DNA from: Acidisoma cellulosilyticum
Lineage (GTDB): Bacteria; Pseudomonadota; Alphaproteobacteria; Acetobacterales; Acetobacteraceae
Direction: 5' to 3'
Assembly: GCF_020621385.1 (NCBI RefSeq)
Contig: NZ_JAESVA010000002.1
Location: 248,001-312,000, forward strand
Length of the DNA: 64,000 bases
The notes under the pieces were generated by a model that saw only the letters and a program-made list of their open reading frames with translations, did not search any database and had not been told where the DNA came from. A program made the position numbers and the translations under genes. Of the stretch, positions 1-8,713 are shown piece by piece (the stretch's first letter is position 1; each line of letters opens with the position of its first letter).

Positions 1-127
1 CGGCGCTGCCGCGGTCGCGACCTCGCTCGCCGATCTGCCGGCCGATTGGCGCGAGACGCCGCGCAATGCGCCTTGCCCATGCGGTTCGGGCAAGAAGTTC
101 AAGCAATGCCACGGCCGTCTGGCGTGA
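1..127 (+). CDS. secA: SecA preprotein translocase ATPase, C-terminal tail (partial)
   Basis: Only the last 41 codons are present; the gene begins upstream of the window. The reading frame starting at base 2 ends with [17 protein letters not shown] and a TGA stop at 125-127. The CxCxSGKKxxxCHG pattern is the zinc-binding SEC-C tail of SecA, which in characterised SecA proteins contacts the SecB chaperone. SecA is the cytosolic motor that drives proteins through SecYEG. The SEC-C motif also occurs at the end of some unrelated proteins, but its terminal position and the spacing of the three cysteines and the histidine fit SecA best. A strong hairpin follows 7 nt after the stop. Confidence 0.85.
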   Translation, partial: GAAAVATSLADLPADWRETPRNAPCPCGSGKKFKQCHGRLA

Positions 128-134
128 GATCATT

Positions 135-157
135 GGGGCGTAGCGACGCTACGCCCC
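135..157 (+). terminator. Hairpin terminator after secA
   Basis: A perfect 10-bp stem, GGGGCGTAGC and GCTACGCCCC, encloses the 3-nt loop GAC directly after the secA stop. The run after it is GATTTGTC, only weakly T-rich, so termination efficiency is uncertain. Confidence 0.6.
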
Positions 158-226
158 GATTTGTCTCGCCTCTCGGTTTCTGCCGTCTATGATGCGCGTG
201 TCGTCCACAGAGAATGGGACTACGCC

Positions 227-487
227 GTGACCGATATTTCAGTCTCCCTGCCGCCGGACTTGATCAGATTTATCACGGCACGGATTGAATCCGGTCGCGC
301 TACCTCAAGCAGCGACGTCGTGCGGGATGCGCTCCAATTTCTGGAAAGCGCGGAGCGCGCCAAAGCCGTGGCGCAGACGCGCTTACAACGCGCCTGGTCT
401 GACGGCGTGGCGACAGTGGATGTCGGTGAGATCGATATCGAGGCGTTGAAAGCGGAAGCAAGGCAAAGGCTGGCGGTCGCCGGTTGA
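227..487 (+). CDS. parD: ParD-family ribbon-helix-helix antitoxin
   Basis: An 86-residue antitoxin of a type II toxin-antitoxin module. The N-terminus (TDISVSLPPDLIRFITARI) followed by SGRATSSSDVVRDALQFLE is the ribbon-helix-helix DNA-binding pattern of the ParD/CC2985 family. The C-terminal third is the charged tail that in this family wraps the ParE toxin. I chose the GTG at 227 because family proteins begin right at this beta strand; the frame is open upstream to 161 but that stretch has no family similarity. The toxin gene follows 7 nt later. ParD proteins normally repress their own operon. This one looks intact, whereas its toxin partner is frameshifted. Confidence 0.85.
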   Translation: MTDISVSLPPDLIRFITARIESGRATSSSDVVRDALQFLESAERAKAVAQTRLQRAWSDGVATVDVGEIDIEALKAEARQRLAVAG

Positions 488-494
488 CGCTTCC

Positions 495-796
495 ATGCCG
501 CAGATTCGCTATACGGCGCAGGCGCGGCAGGATTTGATCGAGCTCTGGCTGACGATCGCTGCTGATAATCCCCAAGCGGCTGATGCCGTTTTAGAGCGTC
601 TTGCCCTCCGCGCCACGATGCTCGCGGACCATCCCTTCGCCGGACGGGCGAGGCCGGAGCTGTCTCCTGAAGCGCGGATGACCGTAGACGCTCCCTATGT
701 CCTTCTCTATCGGCCCATCGACACCGGCATCCAAATCGTTCTGGTTTAGCAAGGAAAATCGAGGACGCGCTTTATGCAGAAGGGTTCGAAAGATAA
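495..796 (+). pseudogene. parE: ParE-family toxin, frameshifted near its C-terminus
   Basis: The first 84 codons (ATG at 495, TAG at 747-749) match the ParE/RelE fold: the start MPQIRYTAQARQDLIELW, a central DHPFAGRARPEL and the strand YVLLYRPIDTGIQIV. ParE proteins normally continue with a short terminal helix. That helix is present in another frame: from 749 the codons read ARKIEDALYAEGFER and end with TAA at 794-796. A loss of 1 or 4 nt near 747 would explain it. As written, the protein lacks its last roughly 15 residues. C-terminal residues are important for toxicity in ParE/RelE toxins, so the module may be disarmed. A sequencing error is the alternative. Confidence 0.75.
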
Positions 797-832
797 CCTG
801 GGGCGTCTCGGCCGGTATTTCTTCCTGCGCGC

Positions 833-859
833 TGTCACATCCAACCCTGCTGCCTCGTC
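833..859 (+). promoter_or_regulatory. ECF41-type promoter (TGTCACA-N16-CGTC)
   Basis: TGTCACA at 833-839 and CGTC at 856-859 are separated by exactly 16 nt and lie 31 nt before the start codon at 891. This is the promoter described for ECF41 sigma factors, placed in front of the partner gene of an ECF41-type factor encoded in the same unit. The site therefore predicts that the sigma factor at 1340-2245 transcribes its own operon. Confidence 0.75.
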
Positions 860-890
860 TTGGGTGTGAACCTCAAACAGGAACACCCCC

Positions 891-1334
891 ATGGAACCCC
901 GTCTGGATTATTTCGCCGCCGCGCCTGACGTCATGAAGGCGATGCTCGGCCTGGAAAAGGCCGTCGTCACCGCCGGGCTTGAGAAAAGCCTGATCGAGCT
1001 GGTGAAGACCCGCGCCTCCCAGATCAACGGCTGCGCCTATTGCATCGACATGCATACGCGCGACGCGATGAAGGCTGGGGAGAGCCCCACCCGCCTGTTT
1101 CTGCTCGACGCCTGGCGCGAGGCGCCGTTCTATACGCCGCGTGAGCGCGCGGCCCTGGCCTGGACGGAGGCGCTGACGCTGATCGCCGAGACCCATGCGC
1201 CGGATGAGGATTATGCGGCGCTGACCGAACAGTTTTCGGAGCCTGAGATCGTGCAACTCTCGATGCTCATCGCCGCCATCAATGCCTGGAACCGGATCGC
1301 CATCGGCTTCCGGTCCGTGCCGACAGGCAAGTAA
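891..1334 (+). CDS. Carboxymuconolactone decarboxylase family protein (AhpD-like)
   Basis: A 147-residue protein of the CMD/AhpD-like fold. The sequence GCAYCIDMHTRDAM contains the CxxC and nearby histidine of AhpD-type peroxidase reductants, so a thiol-dependent peroxide or alkyl-hydroperoxide reduction role is more likely than true decarboxylation. It lies 5 nt before an ECF41 sigma factor and behind a matching promoter. This arrangement, a CMD-like gene paired with an ECF41 sigma factor, is well known, and the enzyme is thought to be the physiological output or signal of the system. The substrate is unknown. The start at 891 has AGGAA just upstream. Confidence 0.85.
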   Translation: MEPRLDYFAAAPDVMKAMLGLEKAVVTAGLEKSLIELVKTRASQINGCAYCIDMHTRDAMKAGESPTRLFLLDAWREAPFYTPRERAALAWTEALTLIAETHAPDEDYAALTEQFSEPEIVQLSMLIAAINAWNRIAIGFRSVPTGK

Positions 1335-1339
1335 CGGCG

Positions 1340-2245
1340 ATGTCCGAGGCCGTTCCTGATCCCGCCGCGAGCTTCCTGCCGGTACGGCCCGCGCTGATCG
1401 GCCTCGGCTATCGCATGACGGGGTCCTGGGCGACGGCCGAGGATATCGCCCAGGATGTCTATCTCCGTTGGCAGGCGACGGATCGCGCCATCGTCGCCCT
1501 GCCCCGCGCCTGGCTGATGAAGGCGGCGGCGCGCCTCGCGCTCGATCATCTCAAATCCGCGCGGGTCCGGCGCGAGGATTATGTCGGGCCTTGGCTGCCC
1601 GAGCCGGTGCTGGACAGCGAGGCCGCGCCGCAGGAGGCGGCCTGGGCGCGGTCGGAGACGCTGTCGCTCGCTTTCATGCTGGTACTGGAACGACTATCCC
1701 CGCCCGAGCGCGCGATCTTCATTCTGCATGACCTGTTCGATACGAATTTCGGCGAAATCGCAGGGCTTCTGGGGCGTAGCGAGGCGACCTGCCGGCAGAT
1801 CGCCGTAAGGGCGCGCGCTAAATTGGGCGATGCGGCGCCGCGCCATGGCTTGGCGGCAACGGAAAGCGACAGCCTGACCCAGGCTTTCTTCGCCGCCACC
1901 CAGTCAGGTGACGAAGCCATGTTGCGCCATCTGCTGGCGCGCGATGTGGTGGTGCATACCGATGGCGGTGGCATCCGCCCGGCCGCGCTCAAGCTCATCT
2001 ATGGAGACGACAAGGCGGCCCGGATGTTCGCTGCCCTCGCCCGCAAGCGCGCGGGCGCGGCACGCTCCATGCTATTCGCCGGCCTTATCAATGGCGAACC
2101 CGGCTATGTGACGCTGGAGCCGGACGGCCTGCCCCAGGTCACTGTTCTGACCATCGCGGATGACCGGATCGCGGCGATCTATATCATCCGCAATCCCGAG
2201 AAGCTGCGGGCGATTGCCGATCAACTGGGCCTCAGTCTGACCTGA
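1340..2245 (+). CDS. ECF41-type RNA polymerase sigma factor with SnoaL-like C-terminal domain
   Basis: A 301-residue extracytoplasmic-function sigma factor. Region 2 is in the first 80 residues (GLGYRMTGSWATAEDIAQDVYLRW) and region 4 follows (LSPPERAIFILHDLFDTNFGEIAGLLGRSEATCRQI). The final 120 residues form a SnoaL/NTF2-like domain carrying the DGGG motif, and WLPEP sits in the linker; both are hallmarks of the ECF41 group. In this group the C-terminal extension modulates activity in place of a separate anti-sigma factor, and none is encoded here. The gene is co-transcribed with the CMD gene 5 nt upstream. The promoter at 833-859 matches the group's consensus, predicting autoregulation. Confidence 0.9.
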   Translation: MSEAVPDPAASFLPVRPALIGLGYRMTGSWATAEDIAQDVYLRWQATDRAIVALPRAWLMKAAARLALDHLKSARVRREDYVGPWLPEPVLDSEAAPQEAAWARSETLSLAFMLVLERLSPPERAIFILHDLFDTNFGEIAGLLGRSEATCRQIAVRARAKLGDAAPRHGLAATESDSLTQAFFAATQSGDEAMLRHLLARDVVVHTDGGGIRPAALKLIYGDDKAARMFAALARKRAGAARSMLFAGLINGEPGYVTLEPDGLPQVTVLTIADDRIAAIYIIRNPEKLRAIADQLGLSLT

Positions 2246-2257
2246 GGCCCCGGCCAA

Positions 2258-5200
2258 TCAGTCGCCATGTCCGGGCTGAGGCTCGCCGTGGTTCGGGGCC
2301 GCGCCGGCATCCTTCTCCGGCTTCTTGGTCCCGCGCATCCATTCATCGAAACGCTGCAGTACAACGTAGAAGGACGGCACGAACAGCACGGCAAGGCAGG
2401 TCGACGCCGCCATACCGCTGAAAACCGTGATGCCGATGGACTTGCGGGAATTGGCGCCCGCGCCCGTCGCCATGATCAGCGGCACCACACCGAGCATGAA
2501 GGCGAAGGAGGTCATCAAAATCGGGCGCAGGCGCGCATGGGACGCATCCCGCGCCGCATCCATGATGGACCGGCCGGCGATGCGATGCTCGCGCGCCACC
2601 TCCACGATCAGAATGGCATTCTTGGCGGCCAGCGCGATCAGCAGCAACAGACCGATCTGCACATAGAGGTTGTTGTCGACACCCAGCAGCCCGAGTGTCA
2701 GGCCCGGCCCGATCAGCGCCAGCGGCACCGCCAGCAGCACGGCGACCGGGCTGACCCAGCTTTCATACTGACCGCAAAGCACGAGATAGACGAGGATGAG
2801 GGCGAAACCGAAGGCATAGATGATTTGCCCGCCGGCTGCCTTCTCCTGATAGGACATCGCTGTCCAGTCAAAGCCCGTGCCGCGCGGCAGCGTATGGGCT
2901 GCGACCTGACCCATCAGATCCAGCGCCTGCCCCGAGCTGAAGCCAGGTGCCGAGCCACCGATGATCGTGGCCGAGGGGTAGAGGTTATAAAGGCTGATCA
3001 GCGACGGCCCGACCGCCGGCTTGATCTTCACCAGCGTGCCGACCGGGATCATCAGCCCATCCCGGTTCTTCACATAAAGATTGGTCAGCTGATCGATCGT
3101 CAGGCGGAATTTCGAATCCGCCTGCGCATAGACCTGGAAGGTCAGCCCGAATTCATTGAACTGGTTGATGAAGGTCGACCCGACATAGGAGGAGATGGTC
3201 GAGAAGACATCGCCCACATTCACATGCAGGCTTTCCGCCTTCACACGGTCGATCACCACATCAAATTGCGGCACATCGGCGCGGAAGGACGTGGTTGCGC
3301 GCGCAATGCCGGTCTGGCCGTTGGCGGCCGCCAGCACGGTGCGGGCGATGCTCTGCAACTTCGCGAAATCACCGCTGCCGTCGCGCTGTTCCAGCATCAT
3401 GGTGAAGCCACTGGCATTGCCGATGCCCTGAATGGCGGGCGGCACAAGGACATAGGTGGCAGCCGCCTGAACCGGCTTCAGCGCCGTGGTGATGTTCGTA
3501 TAGATCGAGCGCAGATCCTCGCCCTTGCCACGCTCACCCCAGGGCTTGAGCATGACGTAGGCGACGCCGGCATTGGCCAGCTGCGCGCTGTTGTCGATGA
3601 CCGAAATGCCGCCGATGCCGATGACATTCTCGACGCCCGGCACTTTCTGGATAATGCCGCCGATCTGGGTCAGCACCTGCTGCGTGCGCCCGAGCGATGC
3701 GCCGTCCGGCAGCTGTGCGCCGACGATGACATAGCCCTGATCCTCGGTCGGCAAAAAGCCGGTCGGCAGGCGGGCGATGCCCCACAGCGCGCCGACGATC
3801 AGGATCAGCGCCACGATGACCGATATGCCGGCATGATTGGTCATGTGGCGGATGATGCCGCCATACCAGCGCGCCAATCCGTCATAGCCGCGGTTGAAGC
3901 CGCGGGCGAGAAAGTTGCGCTCCGCAGGCGGTTTCGGCACGCGCAGGAACAGCGCGCATTGCGTGGGCGTCAGCGTGGCCGCGTTCATTGCCGAAATCAG
4001 CGCGGTCGCCGCGATCACCAGCGCAAACTGCGCATACATCTGGCCCGTCAGGCCCGGCGTGAGCGAGGCCGGAATGAAGACCGACATCAGCACCAGGGTA
4101 ATGCCGATGATGGGGCCGAACAGCTCCTTCATCGCCTGGATCGCCGCTTCCTTGCGGCCTAGCCCGTTCTCCAGCTGATGGGCCGAGCCTTCCACCACCA
4201 CGATACTGTCATCGACCACGATGCCGATGGACAAAACGATCGCGAAGAGGGTCGACAGATTGATGGTGAAGCCCAGCGCCGCCATGGCCGCGAAAGCGCC
4301 GATGACGGTGATGGGAATGGTCGTCGCCGGCACCAGGGTCGCCCGCCAGTCCTGCAGGAAGACCAGGATGACGATGAGCACCAGAACGCCTGCCTCGATC
4401 AGCGTCTTATAGACCTCATCCACCGAGGCCGTGACGAAGAGCGTGGTATCGAACGGCACGGTATAGGTCAGGCCCTGCGGGAAGCTTTTCGCCAAGGTCG
4501 CCATGGTCTTCTTGACCTCGGACGCGACCTGCAGCGCATTAGCACCCGGCTGCTGGTAGATGGCGATACCGGCGGAGGGCTTGTTGTTCAGCTCGAAAGT
4601 CTGACCGTAATTCTGGGCGCCGAGCTCGATACGCGCGACATCGCGCACGCGCGTCACCTGCCCGCCTGCCCCGCTGCCGGTCTTGATGACGATGTCGCCG
4701 AATTGCTCCGGCGTCGTCAGCAGGCCCTGGATATTGATCGTGTACTGAAACGCCTGCGTGCTGGGCGCGGGCGGCGAGCCCGTCTGCCCGGCGGTGACCG
4801 CCTGGCTCTGGCCTTTCACCGCGTTGATGACATCGGTCGGCGTCAGCCCGCGCGCCTTCAGCGCGTTCGGATCAAGCCAAAGCCGCATGGCGTAGGAACC
4901 GGCACCGAAGACCGCGACATTGCCTACACCGGGCAGACGCGCCAGCACATTGGTGATGTTGATGCCGGCATAGTTGCTCATATAGAGGCTGTCGTACTCA
5001 CCCGTGGGCGAGGACAGCGTCACGATCTGCAGAATGGAGGTCGACTTCTGCTGCACGACGACGCCCTGCGCCTGCACCGAGGCCGGCAGCGAGGCCAGCG
5101 CGGCGGAGACGCGGTTCTGCACCAGAACCTGGGCGAAGTTCAGATCGGTGCCGATCTTGAAGGTCACCGTCAGCGTATAGGCACCGCTGCTGGTGGAGGA

Positions 5201-5443
5201 GGACTGCATATACAGCATGTCCTGCACACCATTGACCTGCTCCTCGATCGGCAGGGCGACGGTATCCATCAGCGTCTGGGCGCTTGCACCCGGATAGCTG
5301 GTCGTCACCTGCACGGTCGGCGGGACGACATTGGGATATTGCGCGATCGGCAGGCCCAGCATGGCCACAAGGCCGATCAGCACGATGACGATGGAGAGGA
5401 CGTTCGCGAGAACCGGCCTCTCGATAAAGAATTTTGAGAACAT
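2258..5443 (-). CDS. RND multidrug efflux transporter, inner-membrane subunit (AcrB/MexB type)
   Basis: A full-length (1061 aa) HAE1-type RND pump. It shows the N-terminal FSKFFIERPVLANVLSIVIV segment, the proton-relay pair in GIVVDDSIVVVE within the fourth transmembrane helix, two large periplasmic loops, and a second helix bundle with LALAAKNAILIVEVAREH. It exports drugs or other amphiphiles from periplasm and inner leaflet, driven by the proton gradient. The start lies 10 nt after the adaptor gene, so both are one operon. No TolC-like outer-membrane channel gene follows; one must be supplied from elsewhere. The gene converges on the ECF41 sigma gene with a 12-nt gap. The substrate cannot be read from sequence. 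Confidence 0.92.
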   Translation of the reverse strand: MFSKFFIERPVLANVLSIVIVLIGLVAMLGLPIAQYPNVVPPTVQVTTSYPGASAQTLMDTVALPIEEQVNGVQDMLYMQSSSTSSGAYTLTVTFKIGTDLNFAQVLVQNRVSAALASLPASVQAQGVVVQQKSTSILQIVTLSSPTGEYDSLYMSNYAGINITNVLARLPGVGNVAVFGAGSYAMRLWLDPNALKARGLTPTDVINAVKGQSQAVTAGQTGSPPAPSTQAFQYTINIQGLLTTPEQFGDIVIKTGSGAGGQVTRVRDVARIELGAQNYGQTFELNNKPSAGIAIYQQPGANALQVASEVKKTMATLAKSFPQGLTYTVPFDTTLFVTASVDEVYKTLIEAGVLVLIVILVFLQDWRATLVPATTIPITVIGAFAAMAALGFTINLSTLFAIVLSIGIVVDDSIVVVEGSAHQLENGLGRKEAAIQAMKELFGPIIGITLVLMSVFIPASLTPGLTGQMYAQFALVIAATALISAMNAATLTPTQCALFLRVPKPPAERNFLARGFNRGYDGLARWYGGIIRHMTNHAGISVIVALILIVGALWGIARLPTGFLPTEDQGYVIVGAQLPDGASLGRTQQVLTQIGGIIQKVPGVENVIGIGGISVIDNSAQLANAGVAYVMLKPWGERGKGEDLRSIYTNITTALKPVQAAATYVLVPPAIQGIGNASGFTMMLEQRDGSGDFAKLQSIARTVLAAANGQTGIARATTSFRADVPQFDVVIDRVKAESLHVNVGDVFSTISSYVGSTFINQFNEFGLTFQVYAQADSKFRLTIDQLTNLYVKNRDGLMIPVGTLVKIKPAVGPSLISLYNLYPSATIIGGSAPGFSSGQALDLMGQVAAHTLPRGTGFDWTAMSYQEKAAGGQIIYAFGFALILVYLVLCGQYESWVSPVAVLLAVPLALIGPGLTLGLLGVDNNLYVQIGLLLLIALAAKNAILIVEVAREHRIAGRSIMDAARDASHARLRPILMTSFAFMLGVVPLIMATGAGANSRKSIGITVFSGMAASTCLAVLFVPSFYVVLQRFDEWMRGTKKPEKDAGAAPNHGEPQPGHGD

Positions 5444-5453
5444 GAGCGGTCGC

Positions 5454-6629
5454 CTATTCGGCGCTGTCTATGTCGGCAGTCACGGTCAAAGGCGGCGCGT
5501 TCTGCGGCGCCACCTTCTCGCCCGGGATCGCGCGCTGCAACCCATCGACGATGACCTTGTCGGTGGTCGCCAGACCCTTGTCGACCACCCGCAGCCCATC
5601 CACCAGCGTGCTGGTGGTGACGGATTTCTGCTGCACCTCGTTCTGGGCATCAACGACCAGGACGTAGGACCCGCCCTGGTCGGAGCCGATGGCCGTATCC
5701 GGCACCAGCATCGCGTTGGTGTCGACGCCGGCAGGCACCTGAACACGGACGAACATGCCCGGCAGCAGAGAGATATCGGTATTGGGCATCAGCGCGCGCG
5801 CCGTCAGCGTGCCGGTATCGGCATCGACCGTCGGCGCCACATAGTCGAGCTGGCCGACATGCGGATAGCCGGTCTCGGTCTGCAAACCGATGCCGACGGG
5901 GATGTTATGGACATCCTTCAGCGTCTTGCCCATGGCCTTCAGCCCAGCGCGGATACGCTGCACCACCGGCTCGCTGAGCGAGAAATAGACATAGATCGGC
6001 TTCACCTGAACGATGGTGGAAAGCTGCGTCTTTTCCCCGCCGGCTCCGACCATCTGGCCGACCGAAACGAGATGGGTGGAAACCTGACCGTCGAACGGCG
6101 CCTTCACCTGGGTATAGGAATAGTTGATGGCGGCCAGCTGCGTGCTGGCGATGGCATTGTCGACATCGGCCTGGGCCGCGTCCTGCTTCGCCTTGGCATT
6201 GTCGTAATCGGCCTGGGAATTGACGTTCTGCGTCCGCAGCTGGGCCTGACGGGCGAATTGCTGCTGGGCCTGAACCAGATTGGCGGCGGCCGCCGCCTGC
6301 TGCGCCTGCGCCTGCTGCAACTGCGCGAAATAGGGCGGCGGCTCGATGGTGAACAGCGTGCTGCCGCTTTTGACCATCGCGCCATCGGTATAGTTCTGGC
6401 TGTAGAGGAAGCCCTGGATACGCGCGACGAGATCGACCGAGTTCAGCGCCACGACATTGCCCGTGGTTTCCAGATGGCGGCGCACGTCATGGACGAGCGG
6501 CACGGCGACCGAGACCTCCGGCGGCGGGGGCGCCACATAGGTATTGCTTTTCTTGCAGGCCGACAGCCCGACGACCAGGGCCAGCGCCGAGACCGCGACA
6601 CTCCGCTTAGCAACACCGTTTAACATCAT
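5454..6629 (-). CDS. RND efflux periplasmic adaptor (membrane fusion protein), lipoprotein
   Basis: A 391-residue membrane fusion protein linking the RND pump to an outer-membrane channel. The start MMLNGVAKRSVAVSALALVV leads to a lipobox LSAC, so it is probably a lipid-anchored periplasmic protein. Next come a lipoyl-like half-motif, a coiled-coil hairpin rich in Gln and Ala (residues roughly 95-160) and the beta-barrel region with LPGMFVRVQVPAGV. I chose the ATG at 6629 because it gives a proper lipoprotein signal; the longer open frame to 6716 adds an Arg-rich stretch that would spoil it. The pump gene begins 10 nt downstream. A GbsR-like regulator is encoded upstream on the same strand. 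Confidence 0.88.
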   Translation of the reverse strand: MMLNGVAKRSVAVSALALVVGLSACKKSNTYVAPPPPEVSVAVPLVHDVRRHLETTGNVVALNSVDLVARIQGFLYSQNYTDGAMVKSGSTLFTIEPPPYFAQLQQAQAQQAAAAANLVQAQQQFARQAQLRTQNVNSQADYDNAKAKQDAAQADVDNAIASTQLAAINYSYTQVKAPFDGQVSTHLVSVGQMVGAGGEKTQLSTIVQVKPIYVYFSLSEPVVQRIRAGLKAMGKTLKDVHNIPVGIGLQTETGYPHVGQLDYVAPTVDADTGTLTARALMPNTDISLLPGMFVRVQVPAGVDTNAMLVPDTAIGSDQGGSYVLVVDAQNEVQQKSVTTSTLVDGLRVVDKGLATTDKVIVDGLQRAIPGEKVAPQNAPPLTVTADIDSAE

Positions 6630-6773
6630 GGTCTTATAACGATCTCTTCTGGGAATGACGCAGGCCGTTGTTCCGGTTCTAGAAGCTTTGCGCCGGCATC
6701 CGCAAGGCGGATTCAAGGACAGCGCGACCGGTTTCCCCTCAGTCTGACCGTTAACTTCACGCCTTTGCCATAT

Positions 6774-6808
6774 GAAAGGGACGGCTGCCGCCGGCAGCCG
6801 TCCCTTTC
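6774..6808. terminator. 16-bp perfect inverted repeat between regulator and efflux operon
   Basis: GAAAGGGACGGCTGCC and its exact reverse complement are separated by GCC. It lies between the 3' end of the GbsR-like gene and the start of the efflux operon, both on the minus strand. It has no T-run on either side. It could end the regulator transcript, or act as an attenuating hairpin. Confidence 0.5.
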
Positions 6809-6864
6809 ACTATAAAAACCGTTCAGTTTTGATTGTTACTTCACCGGGATCATGACGCCAGCGG

Positions 6865-7485
6865 TCAATCCTCCGCATCCTCCGGCTCGGGATAAGCGGT
6901 CTGCTCCGCCTCCCGGCCCGCTGTTGTCTTGCTCCCGCGTGACCCGATGATCGGCAGCCTGTTCTTGAGTTCCAGCAGGCGGACGATGCGGCCGCCCATG
7001 CGGATCAATTCGACAAGCTGTGTCGTCTCCAGTTTCTGGATATCGGCCGACCATTTGGTGATGAGTTCCAGCAGATCGTGCATCTGCTGCATGCGTTGAT
7101 AGGCGTGTTCCTCCGCCGGATTCGACCGCTCGTTCAGCAGCAGGTCGCGCAGGACAGAGAGTGTGGGATCCAGCTCCCGCTTGCGGCGCTCCTCGGCCAG
7201 AATGCGGACGATCTGCCACACATCCTCGGGCGTCGAGAAATGTTCGCGCCGGTCGCCCGGCAAATGCTGCAACCGTACCAGACGCCAGGACTGCAATTCC
7301 TTCAGCCCCATGGAGACATTGGAGCGCGAGAAACCCAACGCTTCGGCAATTTCATCGGCGGCCAGCGGCCGGGCGGAGAGGAACAGCAGGGCATAAATCT
7401 GTCCAACCGTCCGGTTGATGCCCCACCGGCTGCCCATTTCACCGAAATGCAGAACGAAGGCCTGGCTTACTGGAGAGAGTTCCAA
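6865..7485 (-). CDS. GbsR/MarR-family transcriptional regulator
   Basis: A 206-residue winged-helix regulator. The N-terminal half (SQAFVLHFGEMGSRWGINRTVGQIYALLFL, then LAADEIAEALGFSRSNVSMGLKEL) is the GbsR-like DNA-binding domain with a clear helix-turn-helix. A helical region follows that probably dimerises. The charged C-terminal tail has no recognisable domain. It lies about 235 nt upstream of the RND adaptor gene in the same orientation, so regulation of the efflux operon is a reasonable inference but not shown. GbsR proteins in other bacteria sense small ligands such as choline; the ligand here is unknown. Confidence 0.75.
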   Translation of the reverse strand: MELSPVSQAFVLHFGEMGSRWGINRTVGQIYALLFLSARPLAADEIAEALGFSRSNVSMGLKELQSWRLVRLQHLPGDRREHFSTPEDVWQIVRILAEERRKRELDPTLSVLRDLLLNERSNPAEEHAYQRMQQMHDLLELITKWSADIQKLETTQLVELIRMGGRIVRLLELKNRLPIIGSRGSKTTAGREAEQTAYPEPEDAED

Positions 7486-7561
7486 CTAACGCACTTTCAG
7501 CAATTTCAGAGATTTACAGTCATAGAGCAAAGATGGGCCGATACCAAAGGCGCGATCATGG

Positions 7562-8620
7562 TCACACGACATCGGCGGGGGCCAGCCGACAAGCCCCTGC
7601 CGCGTCGATCTCGATCTGCAAGGTCGCATGACCGATCCGAAAGCGTTTCTGCAATTGCTCGCAAGTGCTGCGCAGGAAACCATCCCCCGGATGGGCGCCG
7701 GGGATAACAAGATGGCCGGTCAGCGCCGTTTCCGTCGTGCTCATGGCCCAGATATGGAGGTCGTGCACCTCCGTCACGCCGGGCAGCGCTTCCAGATAGC
7801 CGCGCACGGCCGCCGCATCCATCCCCTCGGGCACGGCGTCGAGCGACATGCCGACGGATTGCCGCAGCAGACCCCATGTGCCGGCGACGATCACGACCGA
7901 GATGACGATCGAGATGGCGGGGTCCAACCGGTTCCAGCCGGTGAAGCTGATGACCAGCGCCGCGACGACCACCCCGACCGAGACCAGGGCATCGGCCAGC
8001 ATGTGCTGGAACGCGCCTTTGATATTGAGGTCGTCCTTCGCGCCGGACATGAACAGCCAAGCGGTGAAGCCGTTGATGGCGATGCCGATCAGCGCCACGA
8101 TCATCACCGTGCCGCCTGCGACGGGTGCTGGATCGATCAGCCGCTCTACCGCTTCCAGCAGAATGGCGCCGGTCGCCACCAGCAGCAGCACGCCATTGCT
8201 GAGCGCAGCCAGAATGGTCGAGCGCCCCAGCCCATAGGTATAGCGTGCGCTGGGCGCACGGCGGGCGAGCACGGTCGCGAGCCAGGCAGCGGCCAGGCCG
8301 AGCACATCTGTCAGGTTATGGGCACCGTCGGCGATCAGCGCCACCGAATGGCCGATAAGACCGTAGAAAACTTCCGCGAATACGAAGCCGACATTGAGGA
8401 TGATGCCGATCAGGAAGGCGCGGCCGAAATTCGCCGGAGCGTGAACATGCCCGCCGCTGCCGTGGGAATGGCCGGCATGGGAATGCCCGGCATGACTGTG
8501 GTCAGCGTGGTCTTGCCCATCATCGTGGTCGTGGTCGTGCTCATGATCGTGGCCGTGATCTGCGCCTGGTTCATGGTCATGGTCATGGTCGTGACCGCTA
8601 TGCGCGTGAGCGCCACTCAT
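7562..8620 (-). CDS. Cation diffusion facilitator family metal exporter (CDF, Zn/Co type)
   Basis: A 352-residue CDF transporter that exports divalent metal by proton antiport. The first 65 residues are a His/Asp-rich metal-binding tail with repeated HDHDH and AGHSH units. Six transmembrane helices follow; the metal site is formed by HNLTD (in ADGAHNLTD) and HMLAD. Two HxxxD pairs are typical of Zn or Zn/Co transporters rather than Mn or Fe ones. The last 90 residues are the cytoplasmic ferredoxin-like domain ([13 protein letters not shown]). It is transcribed away from hisF and has no linked regulator. Which metal it exports in the cell is inference. Confidence 0.9.
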   Translation of the reverse strand: MSGAHAHSGHDHDHDHEPGADHGHDHEHDHDHDDGQDHADHSHAGHSHAGHSHGSGGHVHAPANFGRAFLIGIILNVGFVFAEVFYGLIGHSVALIADGAHNLTDVLGLAAAWLATVLARRAPSARYTYGLGRSTILAALSNGVLLLVATGAILLEAVERLIDPAPVAGGTVMIVALIGIAINGFTAWLFMSGAKDDLNIKGAFQHMLADALVSVGVVVAALVISFTGWNRLDPAISIVISVVIVAGTWGLLRQSVGMSLDAVPEGMDAAAVRGYLEALPGVTEVHDLHIWAMSTTETALTGHLVIPGAHPGDGFLRSTCEQLQKRFRIGHATLQIEIDAAGACRLAPADVV

Positions 8621-8713
8621 GACCGGACGCCCACGCGGCTAGGAGACAATGCTTTCCCTTGCGCGAAACCCTGGTCTTGCCCAAAAGACCGGCAAGATGA
8701 GAAGTCGGATCCC

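Noticed and set aside
2267-4162. A 631-codon open frame on the plus strand
   Set aside because: It lies antisense to the RND pump gene; its Arg/His/Asp-rich translation is typical of the shadow frame of a GC-rich gene.
4178-6623. Two more long plus-strand frames (4178-5437 and 5331-6623)
   Set aside because: They are the antisense shadows of the pump and adaptor genes, without domains or start signals.
8410-8620. Repeated CATG/GTGG-rich DNA as a tandem repeat element
   Set aside because: It simply encodes the His/Asp-rich metal-binding tail of the CDF exporter.
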